A program made the position numbers and the translations under genes. The notes under the pieces are model-generated. The model saw only the letters and a list, made by a program, of their open reading frames with translations. It had not been told where the DNA came from and made no database searches. 64,000 bases of DNA from Balneolaceae bacterium UBA7797 (GTDB taxonomy: Bacteria > Bacteroidota > Rhodothermia > Balneolales > Balneolaceae), in contig DLCN01000020.1 of the NCBI GenBank assembly GCA_002480645.1, positions 62,001 to 126,000 of the forward strand. The letters are read 5' to 3'. This document shows, in pieces, positions 46,431-54,052 of the stretch. Within the stretch, counting starts at the first letter, position 1. Every line of letters starts with the position of its first letter.

Positions 46431-47792
46431 CTAACCTAATTCTTCTTTAAGCAGTTCAAGACCGTTGCGTACGGTATCCTGAACCGGGATCTTTGAAGTA
46501 CAAACAACCTCGCAGAGCGCGAAGTCTTCCTCTACAACCTCATAAAGACCGAGATTTTCCATGCGTTCGATGTCGTTGGTCATGATCGCTTTTAGCAGCT
46601 GAACCGGATAGATATCGAATGGGAAAACTTTTTCATACTCGCCGGTAACCACAAAAGCACGTTGTTCGCCGTGTTTGCCGGTATCCAGTTTGTATTTCAC
46701 TTCACCAAGCTGGCGCTGGAACCAGGAAGGAAGTGTTCTTGAAATACTGAATTTGTCGGGTTTCGGGATCAACCAACCGAACATTTCAGGTTCGTCACCT
46801 TCCGGGATCACAGTGATCTGACGTTCGAAGAATCCGAGATATCCTTCGTCGGTGATCTTTGTACCGGTTAACACATTACCGGTGATGATGCGGTTGTTGC
46901 CATCTGTGATGTTACCATCCACAAAACCTTTAACCGCTGCACCCAGAATGGTGGAATAATATTTCTTATTGATCACCTCAGAGCCGGTCATAGCAATATT
47001 GATGCGCGCATCGAATTTTCCTTCTAAGAAAAGTCGCCCGATAATTGCTACATGCTCTGGATTGATCGTCCAAACGTGTTCGCCTTTATTGATCGGATCC
47101 AGATGATGGATATGAACACCCACTAATCCGGCAGGATGCGGACCTTCATACTTAGTCACCTTAACTCCTTTAAGTGCAGAGAGAGCCTTTCCGGCCGGAG
47201 TATCAGTGCCTAAACCAAGGTGGATAGGACCTGTTGTTAATTTGGCGAGAGCATCAATACCAGCCTGTAGCTCTTTTTCCTGCCCTTCGAGCAGAAGTCC
47301 CATGTCGGGAGCAAGAGGAGCAGAATCGTAGCCGGAAATAAAAATGGCTTTAGGTTCTACTTCAGGGTTTGCTACAATATTGTATGGACGCTGTTTGAGG
47401 AATGGCCAGCACCCGGAGAGCGACATTTTTTCAATGATCTGCTCTTTACTGAGGGAAGCCGGATCTGCAGATCCAAAGTCCTCATAGGTAATCTCTTTGT
47501 CGGCCAGTACCCGAACTTCAAGAATTTTACGTTTTGCCCCTCTAACTATTTCGGCCACTTCGCCGCTCACAGGGGAGCAGAATTTTACTGTATCGTGGTC
47601 TTTATTGTATAGGAGAGGAGTTCCGGCTTTAACTTCGTCACCTTCTTTAACAGAAAGTTTAAAACGAACGCCGTGAAAGTCATCGGGTTTGATCGCGTAG
47701 GTTTTAACCGGCACAGTAGGAGCGAATTCTTTTTCAGCTTCGCCAACCAGCTTTATATCAACCCCACGCTTGATTTTAATCACGTTTGACAT
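46431..47792 (-). CDS. nqrA: Na+-transporting NADH:quinone reductase subunit A
   Basis: A 453-residue peripheral subunit with a start of KIKRGVDIKLVGEAEKE. Conserved segments include VKEGDEVKAGTPLLYNKDH, HPAGLVGVHIHHLDPI, and the quinone-associated MENLGLYEVVEEDFALCEVVCTSKIPVQ. It is the first gene of the nqrABCDEF operon. Confidence 0.95.
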   Translation of the reverse strand: MSNVIKIKRGVDIKLVGEAEKEFAPTVPVKTYAIKPDDFHGVRFKLSVKEGDEVKAGTPLLYNKDHDTVKFCSPVSGEVAEIVRGAKRKILEVRVLADKEITYEDFGSADPASLSKEQIIEKMSLSGCWPFLKQRPYNIVANPEVEPKAIFISGYDSAPLAPDMGLLLEGQEKELQAGIDALAKLTTGPIHLGLGTDTPAGKALSALKGVKVTKYEGPHPAGLVGVHIHHLDPINKGEHVWTINPEHVAIIGRLFLEGKFDARINIAMTGSEVINKKYYSTILGAAVKGFVDGNITDGNNRIITGNVLTGTKITDEGYLGFFERQITVIPEGDEPEMFGWLIPKPDKFSISRTLPSWFQRQLGEVKYKLDTGKHGEQRAFVVTGEYEKVFPFDIYPVQLLKAIMTNDIERMENLGLYEVVEEDFALCEVVCTSKIPVQDTVRNGLELLKEELG

Positions 47793-47914
47793 TTAGTAAT
47801 TCAAATAATCGATTGATTGAATATTGAATGAAAGTGCACCTCTATTTTTGCCTGCCCTTAGGTGAACTTCGCCGGCGAGTTACCGTTAAGGTAAATCGCA
47901 GGTTTACAGGCGTG

Positions 47915-47922
47915 CAAAGATA
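47915..47922 (-). promoter_or_regulatory. TATCTTTG -7 box upstream of nqrA
   Basis: On the minus strand CAAAGATA reads TATCTTTG, a TAnnTTTG match, 123 bases before the nqrA start. It would give a 110-base or so leader. The matching -33 TTG is not evident. Confidence 0.45.
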
Positions 47923-47970
47923 CTAATTTTTTAAGGTGTTTTCGTAACCTTTTCCTGTAAAAACTTGAGG

Positions 47971-47991
47971 TTTTCCACATTATGTGGAAAA
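47971..47991. promoter_or_regulatory. Perfect 21-bp palindrome upstream of nqrA
   Basis: Two ten-base arms, TTTTCCACAT and ATGTGGAAAA, flank a single T. Each arm contains TTTTCCACA, a match to the relaxed DnaA box TTWTNCACA, so the arms are head to head. It lies about 50 bases upstream of the nqr -7 box and 68 bases beyond the queA stop. It could be a regulator site or a weak terminator for queA. Confidence 0.55.
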
Positions 47992-48058
47992 GCGGTTTTA
48001 AACACAGATTGCTTGTTATCGGCTAATCCGCTGAATGCTATAATTTTACCTAACTCAT

Positions 48059-49060
48059 TCAGAGAATGAGCATAGCATCACCGAAAGAATAAAAACGATA
48101 TTTTTTTTCTATGGCGTGGGTGTATAAGCGGTGCATTTCCTCAAATCCCATGAACGCAGACACCAGCATCAGTAAGGTGCTTTTAGGCAGGTGGAAATTG
48201 GTGATCAGGGAGTCTACAGCTTTAAAATCGTACCCGGGAGTGATGAAAATATCGGTGTCGCCATTACCCGGTTTAAATTTTCTGGTTTGAGAGGCAATGG
48301 ACTCCAACACCCGCACGCTCGTGGTTCCAACGGCGGTTATATGTCGGGCTGTGGAGAGTTCAGATGCGGTTTCTGCGGTTAATTGATACCACTCGGAATG
48401 CATCTCGTGTTCGTTGAGATCCTCGGTCTTAACAGGGGCAAAAGTACCCAAACCGACATGAAGCGTTACTTCAGAACGTTTAATTCCCTGTTGATGGAGG
48501 TTCTCCAGCAACTCGTCGGTAAAATGGAGACCGGCCGTGGGAGCCGCTTTACTGCCCAGATCTTTAGCATATACTGTTTGATATTCCTCACTCAGTGATT
48601 CATCCTGGGCAATGTACGGGGGTAGCGGGGTGTATTTATATGGTTGAAGTTCGGGCGCATCCAGATCGTGAGAGAGTACCAAGGTTCGTAGACCGTCATC
48701 GGCAATATGCGTTACTTTGGCAGTCACTCCGTTGGCAAGTTCCACTTCCCTGCCGAGTTTGAATTTCTTTCCCGGTCGCACCAGCGCTTCAACGGTTGTG
48801 TCGTTTCTTACCGAAGTGATAAAGAGTTCGCGTTTACCGTCATCGAATAGCAACCGGCACTTCTCCACCTTACTGTTATTCACCACCAGCCGTGTTTTGG
48901 GATGTAGATATTTACCGAGATTGTAGAAATGATCGTCGGTAATGGATCGGTCTTCACGGTCATAGATCAATAACCGGGCATGATCCCGGGGATGAGCCGG
49001 TGACTGTGCAATGAGTTCTTCGGGCAGGTGATAGTCGAAATCTGAAAGCGTGTAGTTCAT
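48059..49060 (-). CDS. queA: S-adenosylmethionine:tRNA ribosyltransferase-isomerase QueA
   Basis: A 333-residue enzyme that transfers ribose from SAM to make epoxyqueuosine in tRNA wobble positions. Start SDFDYHLPEELIAQSPAHPRDHARLL, mid motif GSKAAPTAGLHFTDELL, and the end FITPGYDFKAVDSLITNFHLPKSTLLMLVSAF are diagnostic. It lies 12 bases after dxs in a minus-strand operon xseB-dxs-queA. Confidence 0.96.
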   Translation of the reverse strand: MNYTLSDFDYHLPEELIAQSPAHPRDHARLLIYDREDRSITDDHFYNLGKYLHPKTRLVVNNSKVEKCRLLFDDGKRELFITSVRNDTTVEALVRPGKKFKLGREVELANGVTAKVTHIADDGLRTLVLSHDLDAPELQPYKYTPLPPYIAQDESLSEEYQTVYAKDLGSKAAPTAGLHFTDELLENLHQQGIKRSEVTLHVGLGTFAPVKTEDLNEHEMHSEWYQLTAETASELSTARHITAVGTTSVRVLESIASQTRKFKPGNGDTDIFITPGYDFKAVDSLITNFHLPKSTLLMLVSAFMGFEEMHRLYTHAIEKKYRFYSFGDAMLIL

Positions 49061-49072
49061 CCTCCGAAGATA

Positions 49073-50992
49073 CTAAGCCCGAACCAGTGCTTCTTTCACA
49101 TTTTTAATGAGGGCAGGAACATCCAGACCAACCTCGGCGTGGAGTTCTTCCTGAGTTCCGTGCTCTATGATTCGATCAGGAAGCCCCATGATCTTCAGTG
49201 TTGGGCGGGAAGCTTTTTCAGCGAGGTATTCGGCTACTGCACTTCCGAATCCACCAAGAACGGCACCGTCTTCAATAGTGATGATGTGATCGTACTTGGT
49301 ACAGATCTCATCGATCAGTTCTGTATCCAGTGGTTTGGCGTAGCGCATATCAAAATGACCGATTTGAATGCCATCCGTTTCCAGTTCTGAAGAGGCTTCC
49401 GTTACATATTTTCCAATCGGACCAAAACTAAGTACAGCAACGTCTTCACCTTCCTGCAAACAAACACCTTTACCGATCTCTATTAATTCAAAGCCGTCAC
49501 GAACCTGCATGCCGGTTGCTTTGCCCCGAGGATAACGAATAGCCCATGCGGCATCATCAAATTTGGATGCGGTGAACATCATATCCCGAAGATCCTGCTC
49601 ATTCAGTGGAGAGGAAATGATCAGATTTGGGATGGAGCGCATATAAGAGGTATCGTAAGCTCCGTGGTGAGTAGGCCCGTCGGCTCCAACCACACCTGCC
49701 CGATCTATACAGAACACGACCGGTAATTTCTGAATAGCCACATCATGTACCAGCTGATCGAACCCGCGCTGTAAAAAAGTAGAATAAATAGCGCAGAAAG
49801 CTTTTTTACCTTGTGCGGCAAGTCCGGCGGCAAAAGTAACGGCATGTTGTTCCGCAATACCCACATCAAATGCACGATCGGGATATGCGTTCATCATCGG
49901 TAGTAAACTGGAACCACTTGGCATGGCCGGTGTCATACTTACAATATTATCATCTGCATCTGCTAGCTCAACCAGCGTATTTCCAAATACATCCTGATAT
50001 TTTGGAGCTGAAGAGCCTGTTGGTTTCGGGTTCAGGGCGTCTCCCGTGATCTTATCAAAAGGACTGCTTTGTGCATGCCATTTGGTTTGTTCGCGTTCAG
50101 CCGGGGCAAAACCTTTACCTTTAACGGTAACAATGTGCAGAAGCTTAGGACCTTTTACCGTTTTAAGATCTTCGAGTGTTTTTCTGAGGCTGTTCACATC
50201 ATGTCCATCAATCGGACCGTAGTATTTAAAACCCAGCGAGCGGAAGAGGGAGCCGGGAGTTAAGGCCGCGGTGATGGCAGATTCGAGCCGGGATGCAACC
50301 TTTCGCATTTTATCACCGGCTTTCTTGAAATGTCCCAGCATATCGTAGATCTCATCGCGCATTTTATTAAATGTGCGGCTGCTGGTTACATCTGCTAAAT
50401 ATTCTTTTAGGGCCCCTACATTCGGGTCGATCGACATGTTGTTGTCATTTAAAACAACCAGAACATCTTTCTTCATGGCACCGGCGTTGTTGAGACCTTC
50501 GAATGCCTGCCCGCCGGTCATGGCTCCATCCCCGATTACTGCGATCACTTTGCCGTCGGATCCGTTCAGGTCGTTGGCTACTGCCATTCCAAGTGCTGCC
50601 GAAATGGAGGTGGAAGAATGTCCCACGCCAAAGGCATCGTGTTCGCTTTCGCTTCGTTTTGGGAATCCGGAAACGCCTTTATATTTACGATTGGTGTGAA
50701 AACGATCTCTGCGACCGGTCAGGATCTTATGGCCATAAGCCTGGTGACCCACATCCCAGATGATCTTATCGTGTGGGGAATCGTAGACGTAATGTAAAGC
50801 CGTGGTGAGTTCAACAACTCCCAGGCTGGCACCAAAGTGGCCGCCGTGTACAGACACAGTATCGATAATGTAATCGCGAAGTTCATCGCATACATCCTGC
50901 AATTGGTCCGGTCCTAATTTTTTCAGGTCTTCCGGAGAATTGATGGTGGCCAGCAGCGGGCCGGGTTTGGGGATGTATTCGTTATTATCCAT
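49073..50992 (-). CDS. dxs: 1-deoxy-D-xylulose-5-phosphate synthase
   Basis: A 639-residue TPP enzyme that makes DXP from pyruvate and glyceraldehyde-3-phosphate, the first step of the MEP isoprenoid pathway. The TPP motif region GDGAMTGGQAFEGLNNAG, the catalytic His in VSVHGGHFGASLGVVELT, and DRAGVVGADGPTHHGAYDTSYM are present. It has the ordinary transketolase-like arrangement. Gap to xseB is 10 bases. Confidence 0.97.
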   Translation of the reverse strand: MDNNEYIPKPGPLLATINSPEDLKKLGPDQLQDVCDELRDYIIDTVSVHGGHFGASLGVVELTTALHYVYDSPHDKIIWDVGHQAYGHKILTGRRDRFHTNRKYKGVSGFPKRSESEHDAFGVGHSSTSISAALGMAVANDLNGSDGKVIAVIGDGAMTGGQAFEGLNNAGAMKKDVLVVLNDNNMSIDPNVGALKEYLADVTSSRTFNKMRDEIYDMLGHFKKAGDKMRKVASRLESAITAALTPGSLFRSLGFKYYGPIDGHDVNSLRKTLEDLKTVKGPKLLHIVTVKGKGFAPAEREQTKWHAQSSPFDKITGDALNPKPTGSSAPKYQDVFGNTLVELADADDNIVSMTPAMPSGSSLLPMMNAYPDRAFDVGIAEQHAVTFAAGLAAQGKKAFCAIYSTFLQRGFDQLVHDVAIQKLPVVFCIDRAGVVGADGPTHHGAYDTSYMRSIPNLIISSPLNEQDLRDMMFTASKFDDAAWAIRYPRGKATGMQVRDGFELIEIGKGVCLQEGEDVAVLSFGPIGKYVTEASSELETDGIQIGHFDMRYAKPLDTELIDEICTKYDHIITIEDGAVLGGFGSAVAEYLAEKASRPTLKIMGLPDRIIEHGTQEELHAEVGLDVPALIKNVKEALVRA

Positions 50993-51002
50993 ACCAGTAA
51001 TT

Positions 51003-51203
51003 TTATTCGGATGCGTCGTTAACCTGTTCGATCTTTAGTTCCGCTTGTTCCAGCGTTTCTGTGCAGATCTTAGCCATTTTAAGGCCTTTTTCGTACAGGT
51101 CGACGGATTCTTCCAGAGTAATTTCTTCTTGTTCAAGTTTGGAAACGATGGTTTCCAATTCCTTTAAAGCTTGTTCGAAGCCCGGGCGTTCCTTTGTGTC
51201 CAT
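51003..51203 (-). CDS. xseB: Exodeoxyribonuclease VII small subunit
   Basis: About 66 residues from ATG 51203: FEQALKELETIVSKLEQEEITLEESVDLYEKGLKMAKIC, the classic XseB helix pair. The frame extends to an ATG at 51257, giving 84 residues with an atypical N-terminus. XseB joins XseA to form an exonuclease for single-stranded ends. xseA is not in the adjacent repeat region, so it must lie elsewhere. Confidence 0.87.
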   Translation of the reverse strand: MDTKERPGFEQALKELETIVSKLEQEEITLEESVDLYEKGLKMAKICTETLEQAELKIEQVNDASE

Positions 51204-51257
51204 GTATTTTATTTCGGATGAGGTGTAAATACCCTTCCAGCTTTTTTGTTCCGGCAT

Positions 51258-52191
51258 AAATTACCGCTTTTTGAGAAGAATGCCATTCCTCGGTTTTTAC
51301 CGCTTCGCTCACCGCTTCGCGGAATTAAGAATGAGTGCTGCGCTCACCACTTCGTGGAATTAAGAATTAGGAATTAAAAATTAAGAATTGGAGATAGCTT
51401 CGCAGTTTTGAGTGTTTAGTGTTGAGTTTTGAGTTGGATTTCAAAGTTGTACAAAAGCCTTAAACCATTTTTCTATTCGTGCCGGTTCAACGTTTGGCAG
51501 ATCCTTCACCGTCAGCCGACGGATCTGGATGACGTATTGGGTCGCTCAAAAGTGGTAAATAGATTGTTCTATGGAGCAGAGCTCCGGAATTAGGTGTTTG
51601 AGCACCTCCCCTTGCGAAGGGGAGGTCGGGAGAGGTCGGGGCTTCGCAGTTTTGAGTGATTAGTTTTGAGTTTTGAGTTGGTAAATGAGCTTGTATGTTA
51701 CACACCCCTAAATCCCCTCTCAAGAGGGAACTTTTGGTGAACAAATGGTTTTTTGAGATTTAAGGTCGCTCAAAAGTGGTAAGACCTGTTTACGGGTAAT
51801 TATTATGAGATTGCTGCAGGTTGTGTTCGCTTCGCTCATTGCAACCCCCGCACAGACTGCTTTAAAGATTAAGTGTTGAGATTCAAGATCAATCAAAAGT
51901 GGTAAATAGATTGTTCTATGGAGCAGAGCTCCTGTGGGGGGGGGGAATTCCGCAGCGGAGCTACGGAACCAGGTATAATGATCTCCTCCCCTTGCGAAGG
52001 GGAGGTCGGGAGAGGTCGAAAAACCCGGAGTATGGTTATAAGCTTTGATTGAGTGAATGAGCTTGTATGTTACACACCCCTAAACCCTCTCTCAAGAGGG
52101 GACTTTTGATGGGCATTTATAATTATTAACGAGCTCCAAAATAGCTTCCGGGAGAAATGTTCGGATCTTCGCCAGGTTGTTGTCATGGAAG
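51258..52191. repeat. Gene-free repeat island with two copies of a composite intergenic element
   Basis: No credible gene is present. Three blocks occur twice in the same order. Block A (CAAAAGTGGTAAATAGATTG...) is at 51546-51585 and 51893-51932. Block B (CCTCCCCTTGCGAAGGGGAGG..., itself palindromic) is at 51605-51638 and 51985-52018. Block C (AATGAGCTTGTATGTTACAC..., ending in a CCTCTCAAGAGGG palindrome) is at 51684-51736 and 52056-52108. A third partial block A occurs near 51768. Runs of GTTTTGAGT and ATTAAGAATTA words fill the left part. No transposase is evident. Confidence 0.85.
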
Positions 52192-53133
52192 TTACCAGGG
52201 CAAGTTCAATGCCTGTACGTTATCCTGAGAAAAGGTCTCGAGTTGTTCGATCAGTTCGTCATGCAGTGGATGCCGGATACTCTCAACATTTTGAGTTAGT
52301 TGGCGAATGGATGAGTTTCCCGGAATAACCGTAGAAACCGCATCATAATAAGCGCAAAAAGCAATGGCAGTCTGCGCCAGCTCCCGGTCTTTCCCGATCA
52401 GGGATCTCAATTCTTCCACTAGTCCGGCGCGGGTTCTTATATCCTCTTTTGACCATCTGGAGCGAATATCAGTAAAGGTGCTGTGTTCATCATATTTACC
52501 TGATAACCAGCCGGAATCGAGGGGGATCTTTGCAATGATGGCCACATCTTTCTCTAAGGCCAGATCAAAAGCCTCCGAAACCTCCTGATGGAATATGTTG
52601 AAATAAGCCTCGATCACTTCACTGTTCGTTGTATTCAGAACGACGAGCATATCTTCTAACGTGTCGACAGAAGCACCATAAGCCTTGATCTTCCCTTCCT
52701 CTTTTAATTGTTCAAAGATCTCATAATGGGGGGAAGTATTTCCGTCCAGATATTCGCGGGGAGGATTGTGAAGGATCACGGAATCCAGATAATCGAATTG
52801 CAATCGCCGAAGACTCCCTTCCACCGATTCACGGATTAGACCAGGATCAAAATTCAATTCCCCGCTAGATTGATGTCCGAATTTAGAATTAACCACGATC
52901 TTATCCCGGGGTGTATCCCTGAGTGCTTTGCCTAATCGTAACTCACTGCTACCCAATCCATAATTAGGGGCCGTATCAAAGAAATTAACACCCAAATGCA
53001 GCGCTTCGTGAACCAGCTCAATGGCTTCTTGTTCACTCATTGTCTGCCAATCGGAATGATCCCCAAGTTGCCAGGCTCCCACTCCGATCTCAGATACGAG
53101 GGTGGAGTTCTTAATAAATCGGTTGTATTTCAT
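52192..53133 (-). CDS. Aldo/keto reductase
   Basis: 313 residues from ATG 53133 (MKYNRFIKNSTLVSEIGVGAWQLGD). The open frame extends 55 codons upstream, but those residues do not look like the family. Catalytic-region motifs are VNFFDTAPNYGLGSSE, VVNSKFG, ILHNPP and the end VIPGNSSIRQLTQNVE. It is the second aldo/keto reductase in the window and is not a close copy of the first. Diverges from the NAD(P)-binding gene. Confidence 0.87.
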   Translation of the reverse strand: MKYNRFIKNSTLVSEIGVGAWQLGDHSDWQTMSEQEAIELVHEALHLGVNFFDTAPNYGLGSSELRLGKALRDTPRDKIVVNSKFGHQSSGELNFDPGLIRESVEGSLRRLQFDYLDSVILHNPPREYLDGNTSPHYEIFEQLKEEGKIKAYGASVDTLEDMLVVLNTTNSEVIEAYFNIFHQEVSEAFDLALEKDVAIIAKIPLDSGWLSGKYDEHSTFTDIRSRWSKEDIRTRAGLVEELRSLIGKDRELAQTAIAFCAYYDAVSTVIPGNSSIRQLTQNVESIRHPLHDELIEQLETFSQDNVQALNLPW

Positions 53134-53335
53134 AACAGGTACATAGAATCGTGTTGCTGATGACGAACGAATAACAAATGGTAAAAAAACGACGTTCAAA
53201 AAAACAGCCTGAAACAGAGCCACCCTCATTGTTTTGGAAAGTTTGATGCGTAGCGGTTCTGTTAGATATTGAATCAAAGTAGCGTTCATTTTGTTCAAGT
53301 AACGAACAGAAAAAGACTAACAACGATAATTAATT

Positions 53336-53980
53336 ATGAAAGTATTGATAGTGGGCGCGAATGGCGGTATCGGTAGGATCCTGTCAAAGAAGATGACAGA
53401 GTCAGAAGATCTGACTCCGGTAGCGATGATCAGAAAGGAAGAACAGAGATCATTTTTTGATGAGATTGGCGTTGATACCAAGATCGGTGATCTGCAAGAT
53501 CCGGTCGCATCGCTAAAAAAAATGGTAGATGGTCATGATGCGGTAGTATTTACCGCCGGTTCGGGAGCAAAGACCGGTTATGATAAAACGCTGGAGATCG
53601 ATCTCGATGCCGCAGTAAAATGTATGAAGGCCGCTGAAGAAGCCGGAGTACACCGATTTTTGATTGTAAGTGCAATGAATGCGGATGATCGCGAATCATG
53701 GAACAGCAGCCCCATTAAGCCATATATGATCGCCAAACACTACGCCGATCATTTCCTGAAAGAATCTTCTCTTGAATATACCATATTACGACCCGGCAGA
53801 TTAACGGATGAGGAAGGAACCGGGTGTATCACGCTCGAACCGGCTTCACAAGATCATCGGGATATTGCCAGGGAAGATGTGGCCACCACCATCATCGAAT
53901 GCCTGAGAAGCAAGAACAGTGTGGGCAAGACCTATGAATTTATTCGGGGTGAACAGCCAATCAGAGAAGTGGTCTCGTAA
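53336..53980 (+). CDS. NAD(P)-binding SDR-like protein (YwnB/atypical SDR)
   Basis: A 214-residue atypical short-chain dehydrogenase. N-terminal VLIVGANGGIGRILSKKM binds the nucleotide, DAVVFTAGSG follows, and FLIVSAMNADDRESW and YTILRPGRLTDEEGTG complete the fold. Such proteins include flavin reductase-like and NmrA-like sensors; the substrate is unknown. A terminator lies 21 bases after its stop. Confidence 0.85.
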   Translation: MKVLIVGANGGIGRILSKKMTESEDLTPVAMIRKEEQRSFFDEIGVDTKIGDLQDPVASLKKMVDGHDAVVFTAGSGAKTGYDKTLEIDLDAAVKCMKAAEEAGVHRFLIVSAMNADDRESWNSSPIKPYMIAKHYADHFLKESSLEYTILRPGRLTDEEGTGCITLEPASQDHRDIAREDVATTIIECLRSKNSVGKTYEFIRGEQPIREVVS

Positions 53981-54002
53981 GGGCCGGAAATCAAGAAATA
54001 AA

Positions 54003-54032
54003 AAAAGGTGCTCCCGCCAGGAAGCACCTTTC
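54003..54032. terminator. Bidirectional terminator
   Basis: AAAGGTGCT pairs with AGCACCTTT across an 11-base loop, flanked by an A-run and a T-rich side. It separates the SDR gene from the convergent xylanase gene. Confidence 0.82.
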
Positions 54033-54052
54033 TACTTTACGATTATGAAATG

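Noticed and set aside
51487..51744. 85-residue open frame within the repeat island
   Set aside because: It consists of translated repeat blocks A and B, has no domain or good start, and is not supported by codon pattern.
51546..52108. Possible CRISPR array
   Set aside because: There are only two copies of each block, the spacing is hundreds of bases, the blocks differ in size, and no cas genes are near.
51258..52191. Possible insertion sequence
   Set aside because: No transposase frame, terminal inverted repeats or target duplication could be identified.
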